Positions 32,813-45,252 of a stretch of 64,000 nucleotides of DNA are shown here, piece by piece. The first letter of the stretch is position 1, and each line of letters begins with the position of its first letter. A program made the translations under genes and the position numbers. The DNA is from Arctopsyche grandis (taxonomy: Eukaryota > Arthropoda > Insecta > Trichoptera > Hydropsychidae), in NCBI RefSeq assembly GCF_051622035.1, contig NC_135361.1, positions 27,149,205 to 27,213,204 on the forward strand, in the 5' to 3' direction. The notes beneath the pieces are model-generated. The model saw nothing but the letters and a program-made list of their open reading frames with translations. It did no database searches and was not told the origin of the DNA.

Positions 32813-34014
32813 ATTTTCAGACTTTTCTTGAATTAAAGAGTACAAAAATTTTTTCGACATTTTATGTTTTAAATGTTCGTTAAAGGAATATTTATTCTTT
32901 GACTTTGAAAGGCCAAGTTTTACTACTATTCATCATTATTGCAAAAAGTGGCGTCGAATGTAATATTAAATAATAACCTCATTATATTTTTCATTTACCA
33001 GAGTAAAATAATAAGAGGCTTGTAAAAAGCAGAACTTCTATATGGTTTTAGTATTGGTAGGATTACAAGCATATAATAATGTATGTATGTATGTACATAC
33101 ATATGTATGTATGTACATACTTCTAAAAGAGGACAGGTTTTAAGCTTGTTAAAGGACTTTTATTCATGTTAGTTTCATCGACCTTTAAGCAAAACGACGT
33201 GACACTGTACATAGTTCAACCAAGCCAACCACGCAAAGTCCAACTAAATGATTTTGCTGAATATATGTATGTATTTGTACTTAAATCAAATTTAGAGATT
33301 TTCAGTTTTGATAGTGATTGTGTCCGATATTCACAAAAGCTTAAACTTAAAGTTAGAGAAAGCGTTATTGTATAAATATATGTATGTATGTTATGTAATA
33401 TGTAAAATTAAAAATAAATTTAAAAAAAAACAAAAGAAAGAATATTGGAAATACCAAAATCACGAAGATAATTAGGAGTAAAGATATCAGTATGACTTGC
33501 CAAAATGTGGAAATGATTCATGGCAATAGATAGATGCGTGTCCATGAAAATATTGATCGTAGATATAAGAAATTCAGATGAACCTTGTAAAAATGGTAAA
33601 GGACCTAGGAAAAAAATATTCTAGAACGAGATTCCCTACTATGTTCAAGGACCCAACATTTAAAATAGAAGCACTAAAACAGAAAAATGTTATAATAACA
33701 GAAGTGCCTTTACCAATAAATTGCCTGTTTCAAAATAATAAGCGTACCGTCTCCATAACTACACATATACATACATATACGCTACAACACACGGAATATA
33801 ATCCGGGTCATCACATATTCACTACAGAAATAAAAGTTTTATTTTGATATATGTAGATTTATTTACAATTTAAGTACATACATATATGGTGGTGTTGGGC
33901 GTTGGTAGCCAATCCGTTTCTTTTCTCAATTACTTTTTTGTATTTGTCTGCCCTTGGGAATTCTTAAATTAACATGTAATGTATAGTTTCAACAAAAATA
34001 TGTGTGTTGCGTAG
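32813..34014. other. Intergenic stretch without a supported gene
   Basis: Contains a catatgta microsatellite (33078-33125) and a segment (33560-33660, gagattccctacta) related to 48060-48125, an unclassified repeat. The short open frames have no recognisable content. Confidence 0.45.
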
Positions 34015-34451
34015 GGGTGGGTGGAGGATCCAAGTAAAAGGCCAACAGTCGTTTCACAGCATTTATTGATGATTAAGGAGATACACGCACTGGCAGTGCT
34101 CAGTCCAGAATGACATGATATCGCCTACGTACCGCCTTACAAAGGGTCGATCTCTCAGGACGTCTAATCTGTTTACCTGCTGTATAGTCACGTATTCGGA
34201 TATGTATTTCCACGACATTGGGTCTCCTCGTACCGATTCTGAGAAAAGCCTAATAACGGTCATTGTTTAGCCTAAATGCACTTAGAGTCCAGATATAATC
34301 CTGGAAGTAAGTGCAATCATTGTTTAGCTTTCATGCACTTAGCTTGTCGCTTTTCCTTAAAACCACTTACACCGGTCACACGGTCTCTCAGGACGCTACC
34401 CGGCCTAATCCGATCGCAATTACTCGGCGGCTCTTTTTAGTATACGTAACA
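34015..34451 (-). mobile_element. Solo LTR-A, reverse orientation, 437 bp
   Basis: The reverse complement begins TGTTACGTATA and ends CGCAACA, as at 5514-5908. If the end is extended by TG, a 5-bp ATATG duplication flanks it. No internal retroelement sequence. Confidence 0.75.
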
Positions 34452-34982
34452 ATATGTATAATATAAAATGAACGATGTTTATAGTAATTAAACTTAAATA
34501 ATTGATTATTAATATAACTGAGTATTCGGCGCCACCAAGAGAAATGTTTTTACATTTATTTAAAAATAATTTTTACATTTCTCTAGTGCCACCCCTGAAA
34601 TTTTATGTAGAATGCGGGTGATCGCCATGCCACTTTTAAAAACTGTCAAACTACGATGTTAATCGATGAATATGTTACTTAAATGATCAATTTACTTGTA
34701 TCCGTATGTATCCCATGTTATTTATTGTGTGATGCATTGTGCAATTTTTAACGATGCACCTGCCCATCTTGCGAGTAATATAAACAAACAGAGAAGATTT
34801 TATCGGACATACGTCGAGCACCAAGCATCAAATACGACTGACGATAAAATTATTTGAAAAGGTGTATGGACTTTCCTTACTTGACAACAATATGACGCCT
34901 AAAGCCACTTATATTATTATAACATTTCTCTGGACTAAACCTTTAAGGAGTCTTTCAATATATGAACATCTCCTAGAAGTAA

Positions 34983-35265
34983 ATAGTGGTCAAGGGTTCT
35001 ATCCCTGGCTTTGTTGCTAGCCAGACTTTGGATATGTGACTCCACGGTCGATTGTTTCCTTCCAGAGTTTGCCAACTTATCTGACTAAATTTGAAACGAT
35101 TCCAACAAATTTGTAAACCTGTCATATTTCTCACAGAATTTGAGTTTACAGCATCTCAAAATTTGTTGATATTTAAAATGCTGCATAAAATTGTCCATAA
35201 GTGTCTCTATGATTGTAAATCGATGTTTATAATTGGCCTTGAATAATACTTACAATAATTATGTA
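34983..35265 (+). mobile_element. SINE1 copy, 3' truncated
   Basis: gtggtcaagggttctatccc, gctagccagactttggatat, cgattgtttccttccagagt and gaaacgattcc blocks; the terminal hairpin is absent. Confidence 0.65.
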
Positions 35266-35311
35266 CAACTTTTGACTATACGCAGATGTACATTGACCAT
35301 ATGTATAATTT

Positions 35312-35431
35312 CGGTCTCCGTGACGAGACAGAATGTTAAACGACAGAAAACGCAAATATCGGAAGGCAAAGATCGAAATCGAAAGATCAAAAAAAAAATG
35401 GTTTAACATTCTGTCTCGTCACGTAGACCCA
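35312..35431. mobile_element. Foldback MITE FB, copy 4 (internally deleted, 120 bp)
   Basis: Same ends as copies 1 and 3, flanked by perfect 8-bp duplications TATAATTT (35304-35311, 35432-35439). Most of the arms are deleted. Confidence 0.9.
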
Positions 35432-35777
35432 TATAATTTAGACCATAGTTAAAATAAATAAATAAATACAAAATTAATGTATGTATACTTGTATAATTAA
35501 ATAAATTTTAAATACAAATACCGAAATAAACGTCCTCCTCCAATAACAACGAAGTAATTTTCTTTGAACTCTTTCAGTTTGACTGGGATACCAAATGATC
35601 GAACCAGCTCGACCAAACTACAAAATTCAAATCATAATTCTAATTGAGTATGTTTTTTTAAGCATACATTAATACATAATGAGGAGTTTATTATGTTTTT
35701 GATATACGTATGTATAAGATTAAATATATGAATATAAACCGAAAAACAATAATTTTTTATTTGAAATTTATTAGGTA

Positions 35778-36205
<428 letters not shown>

Positions 36206-36239
36206 GAATAAACTGTCTATATATGTAAATATATCATAA

Positions 36240-39200
36240 ATGGAAACACACGTCCGTCCGCACGGAGTAATTAATAAGCTCAGAGCAGAGCTCCATGCAA
36301 CCGCTCAGGTCCCCAAGTTGCAAATAGGGGAACGACTCTTGCAGTCAACTGCCATGGCGACATGGTGGTCCTGGACAAGGAGCGCTGAGATAAGAGTGGT
36401 GATGAGTGAATCCGTGGTAAGTTTCACTCTATAAAATGTCACACAACACTATGACGGTCTCAGGTCAGCGGCGAGTAAGTGCCGCCGCTTAACAAAAGCA
36501 CAACCCGGTTTTCAAAGGTACCGTATCATCTTTGACAGAGAAGGAAACTCTATAATAAATCCCTGGTAGTGGGCAGCAGCTCTGCCAGTATAAGATGTCA
36601 AAACATTTACTGCGCTGTAGAAGGAAGTGGGAATCCACTGCAGTATTCTCCCAAGATAACTATGATGTACAAAAATAAAAGTGTGAAGAAGTCTGACTCT
36701 CCGGCTGACACCCGGCGCCTTCGAGGTTCCAGGTCTCACGGTGTGAAATTGGCTACTGGCCACATGCATGTGACTCACCAGGCATCATGTGGAAAATATG
36801 CGACTGGAGAAACTTTACGGAACAAATCCAAAATAGGTACTTGGAACGTTAGAGGACTCCTGAATCCTGGGAAAACACTGGTTGTTGAGAAAGAGATGTA
36901 CAGTCATGGGCTAGATATACTCGGAATCTCGGAAACGCACTGGAAGAACAACGGCCATTATAAAACTTCAAATGGAAATACGATATATTTTTCTGGTAAC
37001 CAAGATTCGTCACATAGCGGTGTCGCGGTGATCTTAGCATCTAAATTAACCAGTGCACTAATTGGCTACAACCCCATAAGTGACAGACTTATACACTTAA
37101 AACTCAACACGCATCCGTATAAACTAAACATCCTTCAAATATATGCTCCTACTGCAGATGCCGAAGATATTAAAATAAATGCGTTCTATGCTTCACTACT
37201 CGATACATTGTCAAATATCTCAAACAAAGAAATGACCATCATTCTTGGTGATTTTAATGCCAAAGTCGGTAATAATAGCAACATTGATAACATAGTAGGT
37301 AAATATGGATTGGGTATTCAAAATGAGAGAGGAGAGAAACTTATAAGTTTCTGCATTGAAAATAAAATGTCCATTATGAATACTTGGTTTCAACATCATC
37401 CTAGGCGATTGTACACTTGGATATCTCCTGGGGATCGTCACCGCAACCAAATCGATTATGTATTAATAAATTCTAGATGGAAATCATCGATACATAACGT
37501 CAAAACATATCCAGGTGCAGATTGCGGATCGGACCATAACTTACTTGTTGCTAAATTTCGACTGAAATTGAAAATGATTAAAAGACATCAAAATAAAGCA
37601 ATTAAACTCACCAATGATGATGTAATTAATTTTGGCAATGTAATCAGAGAAAAAGATGCAGAATTCCAAATAAATCCTAATGTAGATGTAGAAGAGTCTT
37701 GGAAAATTTTTAAAGATCTCATAATTCGGTATGCCAGAAAACATCAAACACCGCAAAATGAACATCGTAAGTCTTTTATCTCTGATTCAACTTGGGTTAA
37801 GATAAAAGAACGTAAAAGACTTAAACAAACTGGCATAACATCGACAGAATATCTTGAAAGGTATGCAATATTACATAAAGATATTCAAAGGAGTTGTAGG
37901 CGGGATAAAGCTAAATATATAAATGACATATGTGAGGAGATAGAAAAACACGCATTAAAGAATCAGGCAAGGGATATTTTTCACAAAGTAAAAATCGTCA
38001 CTCAAAAATTTTCACCCAAAACTTGGACAATAGATGATCAATTTGGAAACACGCTTACAGATATTGATGTGATACTCAACCGATGGAAAGAATACTGTTC
38101 GGAATTGTACAGTGGTAGTTCGTCGACCTCAATTGTTTCCCTAATTGATGATGTCAGGGAGCCTGACATCTTGACATCTGAAGTTGTAAATGCCATAAAG
38201 AAACTGAAATGTAAAAAGTCTCCTGGCAGCGATGGTATACAAGCTGAACTTCTGAAAGAGCTTGGTGAAACTGCGATAAAGGCGCTATGTAATATGTGCA
38301 ACAAGATCTGGGTAAACGGAGTATGGCCGAAAGATTGGGTCAATTCAATATTCATTCCCTTACACAAGAAAGGATCTACAAAAAAATGCGAGAATTACAG
38401 GACCTTAGCCTTAATATCGCACTCTAGTAAAGTATTGCTGTATATAATTAAAGATCGTTTGAGCAGTTACCTTGGATGGCAAATACCGAACGAACAAGCA
38501 GGGTTTGTAAAAGGCAAAGGGACGAGGGAACAAATACTGAATATACGTCAACTCATTGAAAAATGTCGGGAGTTTCAAACTCCAGCCGTTCTTTGTTTTA
38601 TAGACTATAAAAAAGCTTTTGACTTTGTGAACTGGGACTATCTGTGGAAAGTTCTACTGGACATGGGAGTCCCCATGCATCTTGTAAAGATAATACATAA
38701 CTTGTATAATGATAACAATGCAGTAGTTCGAATCAATTCGCTAAACTCGACAAATTTTCGAGTACAACGTGGAGTAAGGCAAGGGTGTATATTATCTCCA
38801 GACCTATTTAATATATATGGAGAGTATATAATGCGTAGAGCACTGGATGGTTGGAAGGGTGGAGTGTCCATTGGTGGAAAAAAACTATCCAATCTTCGGT
38901 ATGCGGATGACACAACGCTCATAGCTAATAATCATGAAGAAATGGCCGAACTGATCCGTCGTGTTGAGACAGAGAGTAATGTGCTTGGCCTCCAGATAAA
39001 CCGCCCCAAAACAAAAATTATGATAATTGACCGTCACCAACAGCTGCAAAACAACAACTCAGCTTTAAACGGTATAGATGTGGTTGATAATTTTGTCTAT
39101 CTGGGGTCACTCATATCTAACAACGGCGGCAGCGAATTGGAAATACGGCGCCGGATTACATTAGCAAAATCGGCAATGTCACAACTAACGAAGATTTGGA

Positions 39201-39822
39201 AGAATAGAGCCATTACAACTGCTGTCAAAATCCGTCTCGTGAAGAGTCTCGTTTTTTCTGTCTGCCTTTATGGTGTCGAGACGTGGACCATGAAGGCGGC
39301 GGATAGACGGAGAATCGATGCCTTCGAGATGTGGTCCTGGAGACGGCTACTGCGCGTGCCTTGGACCGACAAACGCACGAATGTGTCTATTCTTGAAGAA
39401 TTGAAAATCAAGGATAGATTGTCAACAATATGCCTGAAACGTATATTGCAGTTCTTCGGCCACATTGCACGAAGAGGTGAGGAGAGCCTGGAGTGGTTGG
39501 TTGTGGTTGGTAGCGTCGAAGGCAGAAGAGCCAGAGGCAGATCCCCCGCACGCTGGACTGACCAAGTATCTGCAGCGACGGGCGCTTCCACGGTAGCAAG
39601 TCTTCGCCTGGCCGAATTTAGAACTGAATGGAGGCAGCTGGTTGACCGCACATCATAGTCACGATCCTCAGTGATGAGGGAACCGACAGCAATATTAATT
39701 TATTAAATAATTAATTGTTAATTTCGTGTTCTTGAGCCTCTCAGAATACAGCGATTTATGTAATAAAAAATTAGCAAGGTTTTTGTCTCCTAAATATTTC
39801 ATTGATATTTATTGTATTGAGT
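36240..39822 (+). mobile_element. Full-length or nearly full-length RTE LINE
   Basis: About 420 bp of leader, a single long ORF (below) and a 160-bp 3' region shared with the truncated copy at 17490-18403 up to ttattgtattgag. ATAAATGG occurs just before the putative 5' end (36234) and shortly after the 3' end (39841), a possible target duplication, but the 3' limit is uncertain. Confidence 0.8.
36662..39658 (+). CDS. RTE endonuclease-reverse transcriptase, 998 aa from the first ATG
   Basis: Single-ORF RTE-clade (BovB-like) protein. An in-frame TAG lies at 36566-36568 and the frame's first codon after it is GTG, so the first ATG (36662) is the likely start. AP endonuclease: GTWNVRGL, GISETHW, GDFNAKVG, NQIDYVLIN, GSDHNLLV. 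Reverse transcriptase: [37 protein letters not shown]. The C-terminus has the RTE-typical [19 protein letters not shown] and [20 protein letters not shown] blocks and ends [18 protein letters not shown]. No stop or frame change, so this copy may be recent. Confidence 0.9.
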   Translation: MMYKNKSVKKSDSPADTRRLRGSRSHGVKLATGHMHVTHQASCGKYATGETLRNKSKIGTWNVRGLLNPGKTLVVEKEMYSHGLDILGISETHWKNNGHYKTSNGNTIYFSGNQDSSHSGVAVILASKLTSALIGYNPISDRLIHLKLNTHPYKLNILQIYAPTADAEDIKINAFYASLLDTLSNISNKEMTIILGDFNAKVGNNSNIDNIVGKYGLGIQNERGEKLISFCIENKMSIMNTWFQHHPRRLYTWISPGDRHRNQIDYVLINSRWKSSIHNVKTYPGADCGSDHNLLVAKFRLKLKMIKRHQNKAIKLTNDDVINFGNVIREKDAEFQINPNVDVEESWKIFKDLIIRYARKHQTPQNEHRKSFISDSTWVKIKERKRLKQTGITSTEYLERYAILHKDIQRSCRRDKAKYINDICEEIEKHALKNQARDIFHKVKIVTQKFSPKTWTIDDQFGNTLTDIDVILNRWKEYCSELYSGSSSTSIVSLIDDVREPDILTSEVVNAIKKLKCKKSPGSDGIQAELLKELGETAIKALCNMCNKIWVNGVWPKDWVNSIFIPLHKKGSTKKCENYRTLALISHSSKVLLYIIKDRLSSYLGWQIPNEQAGFVKGKGTREQILNIRQLIEKCREFQTPAVLCFIDYKKAFDFVNWDYLWKVLLDMGVPMHLVKIIHNLYNDNNAVVRINSLNSTNFRVQRGVRQGCILSPDLFNIYGEYIMRRALDGWKGGVSIGGKKLSNLRYADDTTLIANNHEEMAELIRRVETESNVLGLQINRPKTKIMIIDRHQQLQNNNSALNGIDVVDNFVYLGSLISNNGGSELEIRRRITLAKSAMSQLTKIWKNRAITTAVKIRLVKSLVFSVCLYGVETWTMKAADRRRIDAFEMWSWRRLLRVPWTDKRTNVSILEELKIKDRLSTICLKRILQFFGHIARRGEESLEWLVVVGSVEGRRARGRSPARWTDQVSAATGASTVASLRLAEFRTEWRQLVDRTS

Positions 39823-40284
39823 TGTTGTATTGAAAATATTTAAATAAATGGTATACATATTTGTTTTAAAAATATTTATATTCTTTGATTATGATATACA
39901 TATAATACATAACTAATTCATATACATTGTACATTATAATGTATTATACAAATTACCCAGTACACGTTTTACATAAATATAATATTTGTTGATATGAACT
40001 GTTGATATGAACTATTGTGTTGTGTTGATTAAAAAAAGTATATTCACTTTCTATTATATTGTGTTGATTTAAAAAAGTGAAATTTCGACAAAATTTATTA
40101 TGTTTTCACACGTTACAACAAATGTCCAAGGATTGTTTACATTCACTCTCCTCAAATCTAAAACACATGAAATTTGAATACATGGATTACTATCAAATTA
40201 TTAGATTCTAATATCATTATAGTGGTGTCTTTTTGTGTAATTATAAATTTTCTATATATTATAAAACCTAGGTATGTACATATA

Positions 40285-41599
40285 TTAGGATGACCATATT
40301 TTCCATGAGTCAAAACGGGACGCTCCGCAAAAAAATTCACCACCCCTCAATTCAAAATGTATTGCACGTTCAAAAATTTTATAATTTTTCCCTCAAATAA
40401 CCATTAAGAGGGCTGGACCCCATCGCCTTGTCCAAACAAACGTATTAGACTTCTCCCTTCCTCAATTATGGGACTAGAGAAATTATTTTTAATATGCTAT
40501 TTATATCCACCATAGGCATGTTTCAATTTTTTTTTATTTTTTTGATTAATTAATTTTTACAAACCTCCTTTACGTTTCACATGGCTTTCGTGTTAGTGGT
40601 CATTTTTATCTCTTATCCGATCGTTTTTTAATTTTTTGATAAATCAAAAAAAAAAATATTAAACATGCCTATGGTGGATATATAAAAATAAAATAATTTC
40701 TCTAGTTCCATAATTGAGGAAGGGAGAAGTCTAATACGTTTGTATGGACAAGGCGCTGAGGTCCAGCCCTCTTAATATTGTAAAGGAATTATAATATTTT
40801 TTCTGATCAAAAACCTTATCAACTAAGTTAGTACATAAATAATACAAATATAAATTTTCAGCTTGATACGTTCAGAGGTGTGGACAGAATAGTGGCCACA
40901 ACATTTTTAACCTTTCTAAGAGACAAAAATCCCACTTTCAGTTTATTAAATTTTGTTATTTATTTTTTATTTTCATCACATTGATACAAGAATTAAACTT
41001 GAATTTTTTTGTGAACAGCACACATGTTTAAAGGGTCGAAAAAAATAGTGGAAGACAAATCGAACGAGAGTAAACTGTCACTTCCGGTTGACGGATGCTT
41101 ACCAAATTTTATACATAACTTGGTATTAATCTTATTAACTTAATTTAAGTTCAATAAAGCAAAATTTTTCTGAGAAAAACATAAAAAACCTTGATTCTCT
41201 AGAGTAAAAGTACTACTTCCGGTTTAATTAAAAATATTGGGGTTTAAAATTTATAATTTCTATTACATGTAAAAAATTTTAAATAGCTATGATGAAAATA
41301 ATAGCAGATAGCGATTTTTTTTCAGAGAGAGATAAATTAATCATTTAAAAAAACATTTAAACAATACTTTTAATTCAATATATCGTATGTAAATGAATGT
41401 ATATTTATTTAATATTTATTTATATTTGATTTGGAAAAACAAAGAAAAATATGGAAATAAAAACAATATCGAAAAAAAATTCCTGTGTGCATCAGTGGAC
41501 GGACAAAACGGGACAAATCAAACAATTTTATGAAAACGACGTGAAAAGCACGTAAAAAACGGGAATGTCCAGGTGGAAACGGACGTATGGTCACCCTAA
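40285..41599. mobile_element. hAT-like nonautonomous element, 1.3 kb, with nested T MITE
   Basis: Inverted ends TTAGGATGACCATA and TATGGTCACCCTAA, flanked by TACATATA/CACATATA (8 bp, one mismatch). Subterminal caaaacgggac occurs near both ends. No transposase. A T element is nested at 40404-40775. Confidence 0.75.
40404..40775. mobile_element. TTAA MITE family T, copy 2 (near-symmetrical form)
   Basis: TTAA-GAGGGCTGGACCCC at left and GGTCCAGCCCTC-TTAA at right; the arms (tccttcctcaatta... / ...aattgaggaaggga) pair for over 90 bp, so this copy is more palindromic than copies 1, 3 and 4. Confidence 0.85.
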
Positions 41600-41721
41600 C
41601 ACATATACATATTTTATTTAGAACGATTCAATATATGATCATATTGTAGCTAATAATAGTAGCATAGATATATCTATTACCTACATTTTGAGCATAATGT
41701 TAACTGAGTTTATATATTTAC

Positions 41722-41983
41722 CTGATATCCATTAATCCAGTGTCAATTGTGGATTTCTTAATTTCGCACATATAATAAGGAACACAATACCCTTTTTGAT
41801 TGTTTCCCATAGTGCATTGCGTGCGTTTATCTATTTACGAGCAGGAAGTAGAATAAACATGAGTTTTAACGATCATAAATTATTGTGATATTTTCAGATA
41901 CACATATAGTAATGCTTACCAGATGAAGGTGCTCCTTGTATGGTGACAATCAAGCAGATAACGAATAATATCTTCCAGTGCAT
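41722..41983 (-). pseudogene. Gene 3: orphan first two coding exons of a clip-SPH paralogue
   Basis: Exon 1 (41983-41920) encodes a signal peptide MHWKILFVICLIVTIQG after an acceptor (gatttcag|gATG) and ends with donor CTG|GTAAGC. Exon 2 (41830-41722) encodes TQCTMGNNQKGYCVPYYMC and ends ATCAG|GTAAAT. Splice sites, phases (1 then 2) and reading frame match genes 1, 2 and 4. I found no exons for the rest of the CLIP or protease-like domain in the 20 kb down to gene 2, nor a matching promoter segment upstream. It is either a remnant of a fourth gene or an alternative N-terminus that could splice to gene 2, whose third exon has a compatible phase. Listed as pseudogene for lack of a complete product. 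Confidence 0.75.
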
Positions 41984-42423
41984 CCTGAAATCGGTATTAA
42001 TACGTCATTTATACAATAGTAACGAAACCAAGCAGTTTGATTATATAATGTAATATTATACTACTTACATTTTTATTATATATCGACTGAGTGTATTCGC
42101 GACAAACAGATAAATGATTAGAGCATAGGGAAAAAATGTATTATATATATTGTATGTACATACATATGTTTATAATACATACATACATCCATACTATATG
42201 TATGTAATGCTCTTATCTTGGCCGTTGAAATTCAATGAGTTTTTATGCGAAGGAATTGTTAAATGATTTAATTTACAATTGATTATTATAGACACTCAAT
42301 GAAACTGTGTAACGGTTCCAATTTCTACCAGGTTCAGGCGAATTTCTTAATCCAAAACGCTTTCTAGCAATTTGTGTATAAGAAACATCCCATAGAAATA
42401 TTATATATATGTACATGCATATA

Positions 42424-42690
42424 TCCATCATTTATTTATTTATAAATTGATTAATTTTGGACCATTATAGCATTACAGGAAATCCTTATGCGCCACAATG
42501 GTCAAAAATATAACAGAAAAAAAAACAAAATAATAACTAAAGAAATTAGACATGACAAAAATAAAACATACATATTGTATATATGTACACAAACAACACA
42601 TTTAACACAATCATAAAAATAATAAGCTATATAATAGTGGATAATAATAATAATTACAAATTATAAAAAAAAACAACAAATAAGGGAATG
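42424..42690 (-). mobile_element. SINE2-type repeat, copy 2
   Basis: Minus strand: stem GGACCATTGTGGC, loop GCAT...CCTGTAAT, stem GCTATAATGGTCC and a (TAAA)n tail. Same structure as 6704. Confidence 0.65.
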
Positions 42691-42709
42691 TCTTATATAT
42701 ATTTGGGGG

Positions 42710-43030
42710 TATTTGTGACTGCAAATCGATCGTTTCTTATCAGAGTTTGCCAATTTTATCTCATCATTGTTGAAACGGTTCCTCAAAATTGACAAAAAAT
42801 CATCTTACCTGTTGTCACAAATCTTCTGTATTTGTTGTGTGTATAATTTGTAAAAATTATGTACAAAATCTAAATCCATAGATGTCTCAATGGATTAATT
42901 CTGTGATTAATTAATTAATTCATTGTTATTTCGTGTTGTTCAGCTTCAGGAAATACAGTGTCCAGAAAGGCGCATTGTGGTCTTCCTGTCAAGCCTTCCT
43001 TTATTTTTTTTTATTTTTTATGTAAAAATA
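42710..43030 (+). mobile_element. SINE1 copy, 5' truncated
   Basis: cgatcgtttcttatcagagt, ttgaaacggttcc, ttatttcgtgttgttcagct and hairpin ccagaaaggcgc...aagccttcct. The region before the hairpin resembles the 3' UTR of the RTE LINE. Confidence 0.7.
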
Positions 43031-44008
43031 AAAAATAAATTAATATGTACATATATGTATGTATGAATGTCTGACTGTCAATAATATGTAGATTATTTTT
43101 TTTGTAACTCAAGTGTTTTATTGTTAAAAGTTGATACCACATTGTATTTATTTATTTTAAATTTGGCTCAAAAGCTTATCGTAGTATTGACCTATTATGC
43201 TGTGTTTAATATTTTTACACACATACATATATATGAATGTAGAATGTAGAATGAGTAATTATAAAATAAACAAAGATAACATACATATGTATGTGTTTTA
43301 TTTTTCTTTACTCAGGTTCAATAGAATTCAGTTCTTTGGCTAGTAGGAAATGTTTCATTCTTATCAAACACTCAATAAGGGCTTTAGTGAACGTATTGAC
43401 CATATATTTTTACATATTTACTGCCAATTGTGTAGAGATTGAAAAATTTCTATTGTACATGCATATATTTATAATCTTTTTACTTAACTTTTATATTATT
43501 TTTGTCTTTCACGTAATTTTATAATGAACTTATTTACATATTTGGTCTTGTTGATTACATTTTACGTACACGGCGTTACCCAACAGTCGACGGAAAAACC
43601 GAAAGTTTATCATTATCAATTTAATAACACGCAATAAATAAAGAATTGAATCATTAATTAAATTATCTATTTCATAACTTGTTTTTCTTATAATTTTAAG
43701 ATTATGTACCAGAAAACACCAGATCCCGGTGCCCGGGATCAACCTCAATAGCCCCAAAAACCCTTAACAACTTGCTTGTGACAACAACTATTACTCAACA
43801 TTTTCAATTGAGCTTTTATCTCCTGTAACTTCAGTATATACTTCTATTAGATCATCGTCTTCAAATCAAAGTAGCTGTGGTTTTTTTGATTTATCAAATC
43901 AATGAGAAAGTTTCAGTAATGGTTCAATTTACTTTAAGCTCATCAAATGAATATTATGTTTCAAAATATTTGATTTTATATTCTTTGTATTATTCGCGTT
44001 CTTATTAA
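43031..44008. other. AT-rich intergenic stretch
   Basis: No supported gene; short open frames are low-complexity. Confidence 0.45.
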
Positions 44009-44515
44009 CCAGCAGCGTGGTCTAGTGGTGAATGTTGAATTATTTCGTACTTGATGTTACGGGTTCGATTCCCACTAAGTCTCGTTGTTGGCCAGACCTT
44101 GGTTTGTCGAGGTCGATCGTTTCTTATCAGAATTTGCCAATTTTTATGATTTTCATTGAAACGGTTCCTGTAAAAATTGGCGTTTCCTTCCTTTCCTTCC
44201 CAATTTTCTGTTGCAACCCTTTAGTTATTGTTATAACTTAGGTTTCACCATATTGCTCACCATAGATGCCTCTGTGGTAGTTTATCGAATATAAAAATTC
44301 GTATTGTTACATGAAAATTATTCATCGTTATTTTTTGTATTCATACGATGTTTGTAATATATGACCATAGATGTCAGATATTGTTTAGATTTACATGTAT
44401 CTATGTAATAATTATGTGCACCAGGAAGGCGCATTTGGGGTTTACCTGTTAAGCCTTCCTGGTATATTTGTATATATGTATGTAAAATAAAATAAAATAA
44501 AAAAAATAAAAATAC
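44009..44515 (+). mobile_element. SINE1 copy, most complete
   Basis: Head gcgtggtctagtggtgaatg, box-B-like GGGTTCGATTCCC, ttggccagaccttgg, the common body, then a perfect 10-bp terminal stem CCAGGAAGGC/GCCTTCCTGG around a GCAT...CCTGTTAA loop, and an (AAAAT)n tail. Clear tRNA-derived polymerase III promoter boxes. Confidence 0.8.
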
Positions 44516-44852
44516 ATACATACATATGTCATGTTCATATATTAATATTAAAAGAATTCCTCCATTTCGTATCTTTGTATACTATTCTAGATTCAATTAG
44601 ATGCAGTGGTTCATCAAAGCTCCTAATACTCATTTTATAGAAATTGAAAAGTTTCTTGAGATGACTTGTAAGATCGAGATGAATTTTATGAAATCGTCCT
44701 TTTAGAAGCTTCTGACTAATAATGGGATGTACCCAATATCTTTTTTACGCTTGTTTTCTTTTGATTTTAAGCGCAACAACAGCCATAACACAACGTGTTT
44801 CTGTAAAATCCATTTTGACCAATTAAAATCCAATTGACAAAGTTGCGACTGT

Positions 44853-45130
44853 TAGGGCGAAAACACACAGGAAGGAATGCGACGCGTGGTTATTTTTAGA
44901 TACATGCGAAAAAAATGTGGCATGCCCAGCACATATTCAAGGCACATATAGCACACACCGTCCCAAAATCACCCCCTGGAGTGTTTTCGGTAAAATTGTA
45001 TCCTTATATTTATCCTTGCTTGACAGTGGTCTATAAGGGTGTATCCCATATTTGAAGAAATGTAGGAGAATTCCCACAGCGTGGAGCCAAGCACACGACG
45101 TGCCATTCTTCCCTGTGTGACTTTGCCCTA
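44853..45130. mobile_element. MITE, 278 bp, TAGGGC ends
   Basis: TAGGGCGAAAACACACAGGA at left is mirrored by TCCCTGTGTGACTTTGCCCTA at right (about 27 bp). Contains a reversed copy of the 32267-type block at 44990-45055. Confidence 0.7.
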
Positions 45131-45252
45131 TGTCGCAAGTGCACGCCCTATAATATTTTTGTGCGATAGAACAGTGATGTGCGGTTGTTCTTGTGCGATA
45201 TTCATGAACAACCGTCTCGTTCTCCGACGAAAGGGTCTCTTAGACCAGCGGT

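Noticed and set aside
33166-33375. 69-codon frame as a gene
   Set aside because: No homology, no splice or promoter context, biased AT composition.
36569-36571. RTE ORF start at 36569
   Set aside because: The codon is GTG, directly after an in-frame TAG; the first ATG is 36662.
44009-44110. tRNA gene
   Set aside because: Box A and B-like motifs are present, but no cloverleaf can be drawn and the sequence recurs as a SINE with a 3' hairpin and A-rich tail.
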